Assembly (NCBI GenBank): GCA_023146115.1 | Contig: JAGLCS010000065.1 | Span: forward strand, 1 to 57,705 | Origin: Abyssibacter sp. | GTDB taxonomy: Bacteria > Pseudomonadota > Gammaproteobacteria > Nevskiales > OUC007 | DNA: 57,705 bases | Direction of reading: 5' to 3' | Shown: positions 20,992 to 30,896 of the stretch, in pieces | How positions within the stretch are numbered: the first letter of the stretch is position 1 | Layout: each line of letters opens with the position of its first letter | The notes under the pieces: generated by a model | What the model saw: only the letters and a program-made list of their open reading frames with translations | What the model was told of the DNA's origin: nothing | The model's database searches: none | Translations under genes and position numbers: made by a program

Positions 20992-22233
20992 ATGCAAAAC
21001 GTCCGAACCGAACACCGTAAGGCCCTCGACTCCCTCGCCGGCCAGACGGATGACATGCTCGCGAAAACCCGTCAGCTCGCCGGCATCAATAGCGGCAGCT
21101 TCAACGCCCAAGGCGTCGCTCAGGTCGCCGAGCAACTGGCCGCCTGGTTTCGTCCGCTGGCCGACACGGTCGAAACCATGGCCACGCCGCCGCTGCGCCA
21201 ACTGGCAGACGACGGCACGTTTGTCGACCGCCCGATGGGACCGACATTGGTGATGCGGAAACGGTCCGGCGCATCGCGGCGAGTGCTGCTGGCCGGCCAT
21301 CTGGACACGGTTTTCCCGCAGTCTTCGACCTTTCAGGCAGTGGACCAGCGATCAGATCGCCTGCACGGACCCGGCGTGGCAGACCTCAAAGGCGGCTTGG
21401 TGGTGATGCGACAGGCCTTGATGGCGCTGGAGCAGCTGCCGGACGCCCAATCGATGGGCTGGACCGTCGTGCTCAACCCGGACGAGGAGATCGGATCGAT
21501 CGGCTCTTCCCCGCTGCTGGAACACGAAGCGCGACAGCACGACATCGGCATGATCTACGAGCCCTCCCTGCCGAATGGCAATCTGGTCGCAGGCCGCAAG
21601 GGTAGCGGTAACTTTCAGGTGCTGGTCCGGGGGCGGGCCGCGCATGCAGGCCGTGAACACCACCTCGGCCGTAACGCGATTCGCGCTTTGGCCGACGCGA
21701 CTGTCGCCATCGATTCACTGAACGGCCAACGTCAGGGAGTGACCGTCAATGTCGGTCAGATCACGGGTGGCGGGCCGGTCAACATCGTGCCCGATCTGGC
21801 GATTCTGCGCTTGAACGTGCGGCTTCAGCAGCCGAGCGATCAAGCCTGGGTTAGCGACGAGCTCCAGAAAATCATTAGAGAAATCAACACGCGCGATGGT
21901 ATCGAGACCAGCTTGCATGGCGGATTTACTCGCCCGCCGAAGTTAAGGACCGCCGCTCTGGAATCGCTGATCGGCAGCATCAGCGAGTGCCGTGACCTGC
22001 TCGGCATGGACTTCGCTTGGGAAGACACCGGCGGCTGCTGCGACGGTAACAACCTGGCCGCCGCGGGGCTCCCCAACATCGACAATCTGGGCGTGGTCGG
22101 TGCCAACATTCACAGTCATCAGGAATACATGAATATCCCGAGCTTTGTGCCCAGGGCGCAGCTGTCCGCGCTACTGTTGATGCGCCTGGCCAGTGACGAT
22201 ACGCCGTGGCCGGTGAAGGAGACGCTCGGATGA
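20992..22233 (+). CDS. M20-family metallohydrolase leading the ast genes (possible succinylglutamate desuccinylase)
   Basis: A 413-aa zinc hydrolase of the M20 (ArgE/DapE/CPG2) family. Metal and catalytic residues are visible in order: AGHLDTV (His and Asp near 100), GVADLKGG (bridging Asp near 128), NPDEEIGS (catalytic Glu pair near 164), a ligand acid in YEPSL, and the last His in IHSHQEYMN near 373. The dimerisation insert contains GRAAHAGREHHLGRNAI. No signal peptide, so cytoplasmic. It overlaps astA by 4 nt (ATGA) and is the first gene of the arginine catabolic string. No astE is present here, and M20 enzymes such as DapE do remove succinyl groups, so I infer it may do the final AST step; this is not proven. 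Confidence 0.82.
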   Translation: MQNVRTEHRKALDSLAGQTDDMLAKTRQLAGINSGSFNAQGVAQVAEQLAAWFRPLADTVETMATPPLRQLADDGTFVDRPMGPTLVMRKRSGASRRVLLAGHLDTVFPQSSTFQAVDQRSDRLHGPGVADLKGGLVVMRQALMALEQLPDAQSMGWTVVLNPDEEIGSIGSSPLLEHEARQHDIGMIYEPSLPNGNLVAGRKGSGNFQVLVRGRAAHAGREHHLGRNAIRALADATVAIDSLNGQRQGVTVNVGQITGGGPVNIVPDLAILRLNVRLQQPSDQAWVSDELQKIIREINTRDGIETSLHGGFTRPPKLRTAALESLIGSISECRDLLGMDFAWEDTGGCCDGNNLAAAGLPNIDNLGVVGANIHSHQEYMNIPSFVPRAQLSALLLMRLASDDTPWPVKETLG

Positions 22234-23255
22234 TGGTGCTGCGTGCGATGCGCGACGACGCGCATGACTTTGACGCCCTTTGCCAGATTGCCGAACTCTC
22301 CGGCCCGGGATTCACCTCGCTCACCACCGATCGCGACCTGCTTCACAACAAGATCCGGCGGTCTGAAGAAGCGTTTACACAAACCCTGGACGCTCCGCTG
22401 GACGAGCTTTATCTGTTCTCGCTGGAAGACGCGGAAACCGGCGCCGTGGGCGGCTGCTGCGGTCTGGAGTCGGCCGTGGGCATGCGCGAGCCGTTCTACA
22501 ACTACCGCGTGGGCACGATCGTCCATGCTTCCCGTGAGCTGGGTGTGTACCGCAAGACACCGACCCTTTATCTCTCCAACGATTACACCGGATGCAGCGA
22601 GCTATGCACGCTGTTTCTGAATCCGGACTTCCGCGGTGGAGGCAATGGGACGCTGCTGTCCAAGGCCCGATTCCTGTTCATGGCGGAGCATGCCCACCGA
22701 TTCAATGATCGGGTAATCGCCGAGATGCGAGGCTGGTCCGATGACAATGGGCAATCCCCGTTCTGGGACGCGCTGGGCCGCAAGTTTTTCGACATGGACT
22801 ACGCGCGGGCTGACCACCTCACCGCGGTAAGCACCAAGGCGTTCATCGCCGAATTGATGCCGCGGTATCCGGTGTACACCACCCTGCTCCCCGAGGACGC
22901 TCAGCGTGCCATCGGGCGGGTCCATCCGAACACCGAACCGGCGCTACGCATGCTTAAGGCCGAAGGGTTCCGCTATCAGGGTTATGTCGACATCTTCGAC
23001 GGCGGCGCGGCAGTTGATGTGCTGTTCGAAGACATCAAGGCCATCAAGCGCAGCCGAGTGGCCGAACTGACAGTCGGCACGCCGACGGACCAGACCCGGG
23101 TGCTTGTCAGCAACCGCGAACTGGCACAATTTCGCTGCACCCTGACGATGGCTACGATCGACGAGGCCGGCGAGCAGATCACGGTGCCACCGGATATCGC
23201 AGACGCGCTAGGCGTCTCAACGGGTGATCGCCTGCGATACCTGACGCTTAGCTAA
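22230..23255 (+). CDS. astA: Arginine N-succinyltransferase
   Basis: First enzyme of the AST pathway: succinyl-CoA plus arginine to N2-succinylarginine. The 341-aa protein matches E. coli AstA closely in the blocks NYRVGTIVHASRELGVY, LYLSNDYTGCSELCTLFL, FNDRVIAEMRG, SPFWDALGRKFFDMDYARAD and KAFIAELMPRYPVY. I start at the ATG of MMVLRAM, which overlaps the previous stop and matches the known N-terminus; an upstream in-frame ATG at 22206 is unlikely. The gap to astD is 32 bp. Confidence 0.97.
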   Translation: MMVLRAMRDDAHDFDALCQIAELSGPGFTSLTTDRDLLHNKIRRSEEAFTQTLDAPLDELYLFSLEDAETGAVGGCCGLESAVGMREPFYNYRVGTIVHASRELGVYRKTPTLYLSNDYTGCSELCTLFLNPDFRGGGNGTLLSKARFLFMAEHAHRFNDRVIAEMRGWSDDNGQSPFWDALGRKFFDMDYARADHLTAVSTKAFIAELMPRYPVYTTLLPEDAQRAIGRVHPNTEPALRMLKAEGFRYQGYVDIFDGGAAVDVLFEDIKAIKRSRVAELTVGTPTDQTRVLVSNRELAQFRCTLTMATIDEAGEQITVPPDIADALGVSTGDRLRYLTLS

Positions 23256-23287
23256 GCTCCCCCAAGACCAACGCGCCGAGACTACGT

Positions 23288-24766
23288 ATGAATCAAGACC
23301 ACACTGGCCTGTGGATCAACAACCAATGGCAGACCGCAGACGGTGCAGCCATCACCGTCACCGGTCCGGCCACCGGTGAAACCCTGTGGGGTGGCCGTAG
23401 CGCCAGCCCCGCCAATGTCGACGCGGCCGTGGGGGCGGCGCGCCATGCCGCGCTTCGATGGCAGCGCAGCCCACTGACCGATCGGATCGCGATCTGCGAG
23501 CGCTTTGCCGAACTGCTCAGAACCGACACCGAACAGCTGACGCGCACCATCGCGCTGGAAACCGGCAAGCCACTCTGGGAGGCCAAGACCGAAATCGCGG
23601 CGATGGCCGGCAAGATCGCCATCTCGGTTCGTGCCCAGGCAGAGCGTGCCGGCGAGCGCAGCGAAGACGTGGCCGGCGGCACCGCGGTTCTGCGCCACCG
23701 GCCGCACGGCGTCACCGCCGTGTTCGGGCCGTACAACTTTCCGGGCCACCTGCCGAACGGTCATATCGTGCCGGCGCTGCTGGCTGGTAATACCGTCGTG
23801 TTCAAGCCCAGTGACCAGACACCATTGATTGCGATGCAAGTCGCCGAATTATGGATGCAGGCGGGACTGGCCGAAGGCGTGTTGAATCTGGTCTGCGGCG
23901 GTGTGGAAACGGGCGCGTCGCTGGCCGGCCACGCCGGCATTGACGCGCTCTTCTTCACCGGCAGCGAGCGCACCGGCAAACTGTTGCACCGACAATTTGC
24001 CGAGCAGCCCGGCAAGATGCTGGCGCTGGAGATGGGCGGCAACAACCCGCTGGTGGTCGAAGCCGTCGAGAACCTGGATGCTGCCGTCTTCGAGACGGTG
24101 CAATCCGCCTTTATCACCGCGGGGCAGCGCTGCACCTGCGCGCGACGGCTCATGGTCCCCGCTGGCGACTGGGGCGAGCGCTTTCTGGAGCGACTGATCA
24201 GCGTCACGGCAGGCCTGCGTATCGGCCTGCCTGATGAAGACCCGGCACCCTTTATGGGTCCGCTGATTTCCGCCGCGGCCGCCCAGCGCGTGCTCGACGC
24301 ACAGGACATGCTCGAAAACCGGGGCGGCATCGTACTCAAGCGTGGCGAGCGCATTGGCGGGCTCTCGGAGGCCTTCCTCGCACCCGGCATCATCGATTTA
24401 ACCGGGGCGAGCGACGTGCCGGACGAAGAAGTCTTCGGGCCATTGCTATCGGTCTACCGCTACACCGATTTTGCTGACGCCCTGACCCTGGCGAACAACA
24501 CGCGGTTCGGTTTGTCGGCGGGGCTTATCTCGGATTCGGATGCGAGTTGGGAGACCTTTCTGCAGACCGTACGGGCCGGCATCATCAACCGGAATCGCGC
24601 CATCACCGGCGCCAGCAGCGCCGCCCCGTTCGGAGGCCCCGGCGATAGCGGCAACCTGCGGCCGAGCGCCTACTATGCTGCAGACTACTGCGCCTACCCG
24701 GTCGCGAGCATGGAGCGAGATGCCGTCGCCCTACCCGCTACGCTGCCTGCCGGAATGAGTCTGTAA
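23288..24766 (+). CDS. astD: N-succinylglutamate 5-semialdehyde dehydrogenase
   Basis: NAD-dependent oxidation of succinylglutamic semialdehyde, fourth step of the AST pathway. A 492-aa aldehyde dehydrogenase with the AstD-specific FGPYNFPGHLPNGHIVPALLAGN, the cofactor-side FTGSERTGKLLH, the catalytic Glu in LEMGGNNPLVV, and the nucleophilic Cys in ITAGQRCTCARR near residue 281. The end SYYAADYC-like segment SAYYAADYCAYPVASME is typical of AstD. It is 2 bp from the astB start, consistent with one transcript. Confidence 0.97.
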   Translation: MNQDHTGLWINNQWQTADGAAITVTGPATGETLWGGRSASPANVDAAVGAARHAALRWQRSPLTDRIAICERFAELLRTDTEQLTRTIALETGKPLWEAKTEIAAMAGKIAISVRAQAERAGERSEDVAGGTAVLRHRPHGVTAVFGPYNFPGHLPNGHIVPALLAGNTVVFKPSDQTPLIAMQVAELWMQAGLAEGVLNLVCGGVETGASLAGHAGIDALFFTGSERTGKLLHRQFAEQPGKMLALEMGGNNPLVVEAVENLDAAVFETVQSAFITAGQRCTCARRLMVPAGDWGERFLERLISVTAGLRIGLPDEDPAPFMGPLISAAAAQRVLDAQDMLENRGGIVLKRGERIGGLSEAFLAPGIIDLTGASDVPDEEVFGPLLSVYRYTDFADALTLANNTRFGLSAGLISDSDASWETFLQTVRAGIINRNRAITGASSAAPFGGPGDSGNLRPSAYYAADYCAYPVASMERDAVALPATLPAGMSL

Positions 24767-24768
24767 GC

Positions 24769-26097
24769 ATGCTGGTCGAAACGAACTTCGATGGCCTGGT
24801 CGGCCCGTCGCACCATTTTGGCGGGTTGGGGGTCGGCAACCTCGCCTCTCAGGCCAACAAGGCACAGAGCTCCAACCCCCGTGAGGCGGCGCTGCAGGGC
24901 CTGGACAAGATGGCCGGACTCGCCGCGCTTGGCCTTCACCAGGGCGTGCTACCGCCGCAGGCTCGGCCAGATCTGGACTTTCTACGCCGGGTCGGCTTTA
25001 GCGGCACCGACGCCAAGGTGCTGGCGCAGGCGCTGCGTGACGCGCCTGGCCTGCTGTCCGCAGCGGGCTCCGCCGCGTCCATGTGGTCCGCAAACGCGGC
25101 AACGGTGTCTGCCTCGCCGGACACTTGGGACAGCCGCGTGCATATCACGCCCGCCAACCTGGTCTCGCAGACCCATCGTTCGCTGGAAACTGCGACAACG
25201 GCCGCCGCATTGAAGGCAACGTTTCGATCGGAACGGTACTTTGCCCATCATCCGGCGCTACCGGCCAGCAGCCAGCTCGCCGACGAAGGCGCCGCTAATC
25301 ACACCCGCTTTTCGGTGGACGATCACACCTGTGGCGTGAATCTGTTTGTTTACGGTGCGGATCTGAAGGCAGATGGCGCCGGTCGCTTTCCGGCCCGCCA
25401 GACCCGGCTAGCCAGCGAAGCGGTCGCCCGTCAGCACCGCTTGCGCAGCGATCGAACCCTGTTCGCGGCCCAGCATCCCGAGGCGATTTCGGCCGGTGTC
25501 TTTCATAACGACGTGATCGCAGTAGGCCATCGCAACATGCTGCTCTATCACGAGATGGCGTTTGCCCAAGAAGCAACGGTCGTGGATAGCCTGGCGCACG
25601 CGCTTGGCGAGCCCTTGCGCACGGTCCGCATCACGCAGGCCGAAGTCAGTCTTGACGCTGCCATCCAGAGTTATCTGTTCAACTCACAGATCGTCACCTT
25701 GCCGGACGGTCGAACGCAGCTCATCGTCGCCAAGGACTGCGAGGAAAACCCGGCCGTCTGGGCGCGGATCAACGCCATGATCGAAGACGATGGGCCGATT
25801 GACGCCGTCACGGTGTTTGATGTTCGGCAGAGCATGCGCAATGGGGGCGGCCCGGCCTGTTTGCGGCTGCGCGTGCCACTCAATGACGATGAACGTGCGG
25901 CGGTTAATCCCGACAGCTGGTTCACGCCCGAACTGCACAAGGCGCTGAAAGCCTGGGTGGATGCTCATTATCGTGATCGCCTCCAGCTCGCCGATCTCGC
26001 TGATCCCGCCTTCGTGACCGAAGTGCGCGAAGCCCTGGACCGCCTTACGGTCGTGCTCGGCCTCGGATCGATCTACCCGTTTCAGCAGACGGCGTGA
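24769..26097 (+). CDS. astB: N-succinylarginine dihydrolase
   Basis: Second AST enzyme: succinylarginine to succinylornithine, CO2 and two ammonia. Length 442 aa. The N-terminal NFDGLVGPSHHFGGLGVGNLAS and the catalytic Cys region RNGGGPACLRLRV near residue 363 identify it, with FHNDVIAVGHRNMLLYHE between them. It belongs to the amidinotransferase/guanidine-modifying fold. Its stop overlaps the next GTG start (GTGA). Confidence 0.97.
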   Translation: MLVETNFDGLVGPSHHFGGLGVGNLASQANKAQSSNPREAALQGLDKMAGLAALGLHQGVLPPQARPDLDFLRRVGFSGTDAKVLAQALRDAPGLLSAAGSAASMWSANAATVSASPDTWDSRVHITPANLVSQTHRSLETATTAAALKATFRSERYFAHHPALPASSQLADEGAANHTRFSVDDHTCGVNLFVYGADLKADGAGRFPARQTRLASEAVARQHRLRSDRTLFAAQHPEAISAGVFHNDVIAVGHRNMLLYHEMAFAQEATVVDSLAHALGEPLRTVRITQAEVSLDAAIQSYLFNSQIVTLPDGRTQLIVAKDCEENPAVWARINAMIEDDGPIDAVTVFDVRQSMRNGGGPACLRLRVPLNDDERAAVNPDSWFTPELHKALKAWVDAHYRDRLQLADLADPAFVTEVREALDRLTVVLGLGSIYPFQQTA

Positions 26098-26549
26098 ACA
26101 CGCTGGGATGGCAGTGGAAGAGCTTCGCCGAGCTAAGCGGTGCCGAGGTGTATTCGATGCTCGCCCTGCGGGCTTCGATATTCGTGGTCGAACAGGCCTG
26201 TCCGTATCCCGACGCTGATGGTCTGGACTTCGACGCCCGGCACCTGTTCGTGCACACCCCTGACGAGAAGCTCTGCGCCTACCTAAGGCTGCTCACCCCC
26301 GGCGTTCGCTTCGCCACGCCCAGCATCGGCCGCGTGGTGGTGAGCCCGGAATATCGCGGGACAGGACTAGGGCGCCGACTCATGCAAGCGGGCATGCAGG
26401 AATGCCGGCGCCTGTGGCCCGCAACGGGGATGTCGGTGGGCGCACAAGCGCATCTGGAACCGTTCTACCAGTCGCTCGGCTTTCGAACCCTGGGTGCACC
26501 CTACGACGAAGACGGCATCCCGCACATCGACATGTGTTGCGCGGCCTGA
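26094..26549 (+). CDS. ElaA-type GNAT N-acetyltransferase
   Basis: A 151-aa GNAT protein. The ElaA hallmarks are the early segment LRASIFVVEQACPYPDADGLD, the beta-strand region IGRVVVSPEYRGTGLGRRLM that forms the acyl-CoA pyrophosphate loop, and the C-terminal FYQSLGFRTLGAPYDEDGIPHIDM. It starts with GTG overlapping the astB stop, which puts it in the ast operon, and its end meets the astC end 19 bp away on the opposite strand. The substrate of ElaA proteins is not established to my knowledge. Confidence 0.88.
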   Translation: MNTLGWQWKSFAELSGAEVYSMLALRASIFVVEQACPYPDADGLDFDARHLFVHTPDEKLCAYLRLLTPGVRFATPSIGRVVVSPEYRGTGLGRRLMQAGMQECRRLWPATGMSVGAQAHLEPFYQSLGFRTLGAPYDEDGIPHIDMCCAA

Positions 26550-26568
26550 CTCGACCCGGCGATTCAGC

Positions 26569-27896
<1,328 letters not shown>

Positions 27897-28127
27897 GTGT
27901 TAGTGCTCTCGATCCCGCCTCTCGAAGCGCTGTCGAACGCGCGATGCGCCTCGACGCGTTCCATCGACGGAGGTCTCGAAAAGCGGCGGCGAAGTATAGC
28001 AACGTTCGAGCCCGAAGCGGAACCATCGCATCCTCGCCCGCGCCCGCCACACCTCCGTTCATCTGACGCAAACAAGCGCTGGCCGCGAGACGGTGATTAA
28101 CGACCCGTTCCATCGTAAGCTACACAC

Positions 28128-28637
28128 ATGAGTAGGGGACGGGGATTCACACTGATCGAGTTGCTGGTCGCGATCGCCGTGGCCAGCATTCTGCTGGCTG
28201 TGGCCGTGCCGTCGTTTCGTGGCCTGATCGCCAGTAACCGAAGCTCGAGCGATGCGAATGCGTTGCTTTCGATGTTCATGCTAGCCCGCAGCGAAGCGAT
28301 CAAACGCAACACCGTTGTCGTGGCGTGCAAATCAACGGACGGCGCGAGCTGCAGCACGGAGACAACCATAGGCTGGGATGCCGGCATCGTCGTGTTCGTC
28401 GACAACGTGACAACCAATGACAAAATCGATTCGGGTGAAACGATCATCCACGTGCGTGTCCCATTGGCACAGGTCAGCGAGATGACGGGTAATTCTCAGA
28501 TCAAGGATGTCATGTCGTATCTCCCGACCGGCCGTGGCACCAAGAACGGCACGATCACTATCGACCCCAGTGAATCGGCGCACGTCAGAAGTCTGGTGAT
28601 TTCCCCGGCCGGCCGGCCCTACATCAAGAAGTCGTAA
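28128..28637 (+). CDS. Minor type IV pseudopilin FimT/FimU (GspH family)
   Basis: A 169-aa prepilin. The short leader MSRGRG ends in Gly before FTLIELLVAIAV, the prepilin peptidase site with the conserved Glu at mature position 5 and a hydrophobic helix of about 20 residues. The rest shows the GspH-like pattern ARSEAIKRNTVVVACKS and ends in SPAGRPYIKKS. Minor pilins prime assembly of the type IV pilus. First gene of the fimT/U-pilV-pilW-pilX-pilY1-pilE string, 4 bp ahead of pilV. The 231 bp upstream (after tRNA-Thr) presumably hold the promoter, but I see no convincing hexamers. Confidence 0.9.
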   Translation: MSRGRGFTLIELLVAIAVASILLAVAVPSFRGLIASNRSSSDANALLSMFMLARSEAIKRNTVVVACKSTDGASCSTETTIGWDAGIVVFVDNVTTNDKIDSGETIIHVRVPLAQVSEMTGNSQIKDVMSYLPTGRGTKNGTITIDPSESAHVRSLVISPAGRPYIKKS

Positions 28638-28641
28638 CGGC

Positions 28642-29196
28642 ATGAGGGCACGGATGCGATCGCAGGTTGGAGTCACGCTGATCGAGGTTCTGATCACGAT
28701 CGTCGTCCTCGGCGTTGGCCTGTTGTGGATGGCCGGCATGCAATCCTCCGCGGTTCGCCAAAATTATCTGGCCTACCAGTTCTCACAGGCGGCGAATCTG
28801 GCGCGGGGGCTGTCGGAGCGGATGCTGGCGAACCCCGCAGGCGTGGACGCCGGCAGCTATGCCATTGCCGAAGGCGCCAGTGTTCCGTCACCTGGCACCG
28901 ACTGCTCCACCGACATCTGCACACCAACGGATCTTTCGGCCTGGGACCTCGCGGACTGGTACACCGCCCTGTCGGATAGTGCGAGCGGGACGAAAGTCCC
29001 GTCGACTCCAAAAGCCACACTTCCGGACGCGTCGTTCTCGGTGGTCTGTGCCGACGCAGGCGGGTGTACCGCTGGCTCGCCGTATCTGATCACGATCTAC
29101 TGGAACCCCAGTCGCGACCCGAACGTGACGAAAACCAACTGCGACCCCGATGACAACGAGGCGCTGCGCTGCATGCGGGTGCTACACCAGCCATGA
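28642..29196 (+). CDS. pilV: Type IV pilus minor pilin PilV
   Basis: A 184-aa prepilin with leader MRARMRSQVG followed by VTLIEVLITIVVLGVG, so cleavage is after Gly 10 and Glu 5 of the mature form is kept. The PilV-type segment AANLARGLSERMLANPAGVD follows the helix. The body contains four Cys residues in two close pairs that could form disulfides. The stop overlaps the pilW start (ATGA). PilV is part of the PilV-PilW-PilX-PilY1 priming complex. Confidence 0.9.
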   Translation: MRARMRSQVGVTLIEVLITIVVLGVGLLWMAGMQSSAVRQNYLAYQFSQAANLARGLSERMLANPAGVDAGSYAIAEGASVPSPGTDCSTDICTPTDLSAWDLADWYTALSDSASGTKVPSTPKATLPDASFSVVCADAGGCTAGSPYLITIYWNPSRDPNVTKTNCDPDDNEALRCMRVLHQP

Positions 29197-30200
29197 CTGG
29201 ACCAACGCGACAACACGGGCTCTCACTGGTCGAACTGATGGTCGCCATCACCATTGCCGTGATCTTGCTGGCCGGTGTCATCGAAGTGTTCATCAGTGCG
29301 AAACAGGGCTACCGAATTCAAGAAAGCACCTCGATACTGCAGGAAAACGCTCGCTTCGCCATGCGTGATCTCAACCGCTACATCAACATGGCTGACTATT
29401 GGGGCGGGGTCGAGGGCGAGGATGTCGTGCTTCACGCCGACCTCGATGATCACTACAGCGCTCGCGGGAACTGCGACTTTGCCTGGGCAATGGACCCCCA
29501 GGCCGGCGTGTTTGGGTATGACGGCAACAGCACGGCGCCCGGACCCACCGATTGCCTCCCGTCGAACTATGTACCCAATACCGATGTGCTGGTGATCCGC
29601 TCGGGGATCCCTGACGACTATGCGCCGACTGCAGATCTTGAAGACGACACGAATACGGATCTAGACGAGCACGGTGCTGTTTATGTCCGGTCGCTGGTGG
29701 GTGCGGGAGGCTTCATGTTCCATCGCAGCACGGTTGCCGACGCGAAGTCTCGAATTAGCGGGAGTGACGATGAAGGTATCTTCAACCACCGCTTCGAACT
29801 TGCAATTCTGTACTTGGCAGATTTCGACGTCGGTGGCACAACTATGCCAACGCTCTCTGTGCTCGATCTCGATACCCGTAGCGGCAAAGCTGCGCTCTGG
29901 CCCTATCAACTAGTGGAAGGTGTCGAGCAGATGCAGTTGTCCTACGGGATCGACTTGGATGGAGATTCGGGAGCAGACATCTGGAAGAACGCAACCGCAG
30001 TCACAGCCGATGAATGGGATGATGTCATCATCATTCGAGTTGGGCTCATGGTTCGAGGGCGCGCGCTAGACGACTTCACGGATACGACAACCTATGCCAT
30101 GCCGGGCGACTTTTCATTCACCCCGGCCGCCGCTAACGCTCGCTTTCAGCGCCGACTGTTGGTTCGCGACATCCAAATCCGAAACCGTGTGAGGGAGTAA
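29193..30200 (+). CDS. pilW: Type IV pilus minor pilin PilW
   Basis: A 335-aa prepilin with leader MTGPTRQHG and mature start LSLVELMVAITIAVILLAG, then the PilW-typical SILQENARFAMRDLNRYI. The large C-terminal part has the SGIPDDYAPTADLEDDTN segment and ends RRLLVRDIQIRNRVRE, resembling other PilW proteins. It overlaps pilV by 4 nt and pilX by 1 nt. In Pseudomonas, PilW also feeds surface-contact signals through PilY1; whether that holds here cannot be told. Confidence 0.9.
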   Translation: MTGPTRQHGLSLVELMVAITIAVILLAGVIEVFISAKQGYRIQESTSILQENARFAMRDLNRYINMADYWGGVEGEDVVLHADLDDHYSARGNCDFAWAMDPQAGVFGYDGNSTAPGPTDCLPSNYVPNTDVLVIRSGIPDDYAPTADLEDDTNTDLDEHGAVYVRSLVGAGGFMFHRSTVADAKSRISGSDDEGIFNHRFELAILYLADFDVGGTTMPTLSVLDLDTRSGKAALWPYQLVEGVEQMQLSYGIDLDGDSGADIWKNATAVTADEWDDVIIIRVGLMVRGRALDDFTDTTTYAMPGDFSFTPAAANARFQRRLLVRDIQIRNRVRE

Positions 30201-30895
30201 TGAGACAAGATCAGCAGCACGGCTTCGTCCTGATCAGCGCCGCGGTCCTTCTCGTCGTGCTCACGTTGGTTGCCGTAACCGCGATGAAAGGCACATCCAT
30301 GGAACTGCGGATGAGCGGCAACGAGGTGTCGAGAATGGAAGTCTTCGATGCGTCTGAAGCGCCTCGTGTATTGACATCTGAGCTGCTGGATGTCCACACA
30401 TTCAACCGTGGGTGGCCCGTATCGATGGGGGGCGATGTGCCCAACTCGTTGTTCGATTACGACGTGCCTGCCTCGCTCTCAGTGCGCGATAAGGACGCCG
30501 ACAATCTTCCGGATGGGTTCTACATAGGGAATACGGAAGCGAACTATTCCCCCGCCGGACTAACTGCAGACGTCGTGTATTCGGGGTCGTATTCAGTCGC
30601 AGGCCAGTCGGCATTCATTCAGAAAGCCAGCGTTGGCGTATACAAACTCCGGACCGCCATTGCGCCCGGTGCTGGTGCCGCCATGGTCGCAGGCTACGAG
30701 GGTACCGGCAAAGCGGCCGCAGCTGCGGGCGGTAACATTTTCTATCAAGTCGTGAGTCAAGGCGTTGATCCCGTGGCCGCTTGGAATGAGACCAAGGGTG
30801 CCTGGGAACAAGACGGCGAGAACTCCGACAAGACCAAGAATATAACGGCGAAGGCCTGTACAACCTGTGACTACCGTTATGTCATCCGGAACTGA
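30200..30895 (+). CDS. pilX: Type IV pilus minor pilin PilX
   Basis: A 231-aa prepilin. The leader MRQDQQHG precedes FVLISAAVLLVVLTLVAVTAM; like other PilX proteins it lacks the Glu at mature position 5 (FVLIS). The following MELRMSGNEVSRMEVFDASEA matches the PilX/GspK-like pattern. The C-terminus has a Cys pair in CTTCDYRYV, which may form a disulfide. It overlaps pilW by one base, and pilY1 starts one base after its stop. Confidence 0.88.
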   Translation: MRQDQQHGFVLISAAVLLVVLTLVAVTAMKGTSMELRMSGNEVSRMEVFDASEAPRVLTSELLDVHTFNRGWPVSMGGDVPNSLFDYDVPASLSVRDKDADNLPDGFYIGNTEANYSPAGLTADVVYSGSYSVAGQSAFIQKASVGVYKLRTAIAPGAGAAMVAGYEGTGKAAAAAGGNIFYQVVSQGVDPVAAWNETKGAWEQDGENSDKTKNITAKACTTCDYRYVIRN

Positions 30896-30896
30896 A

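Noticed and set aside
28104-28113. CCGTTCCATC before the minor-pilin operon, similar to the AlgR box CCGTTCGTC
   Set aside because: Only a partial match at one site; too weak to call.
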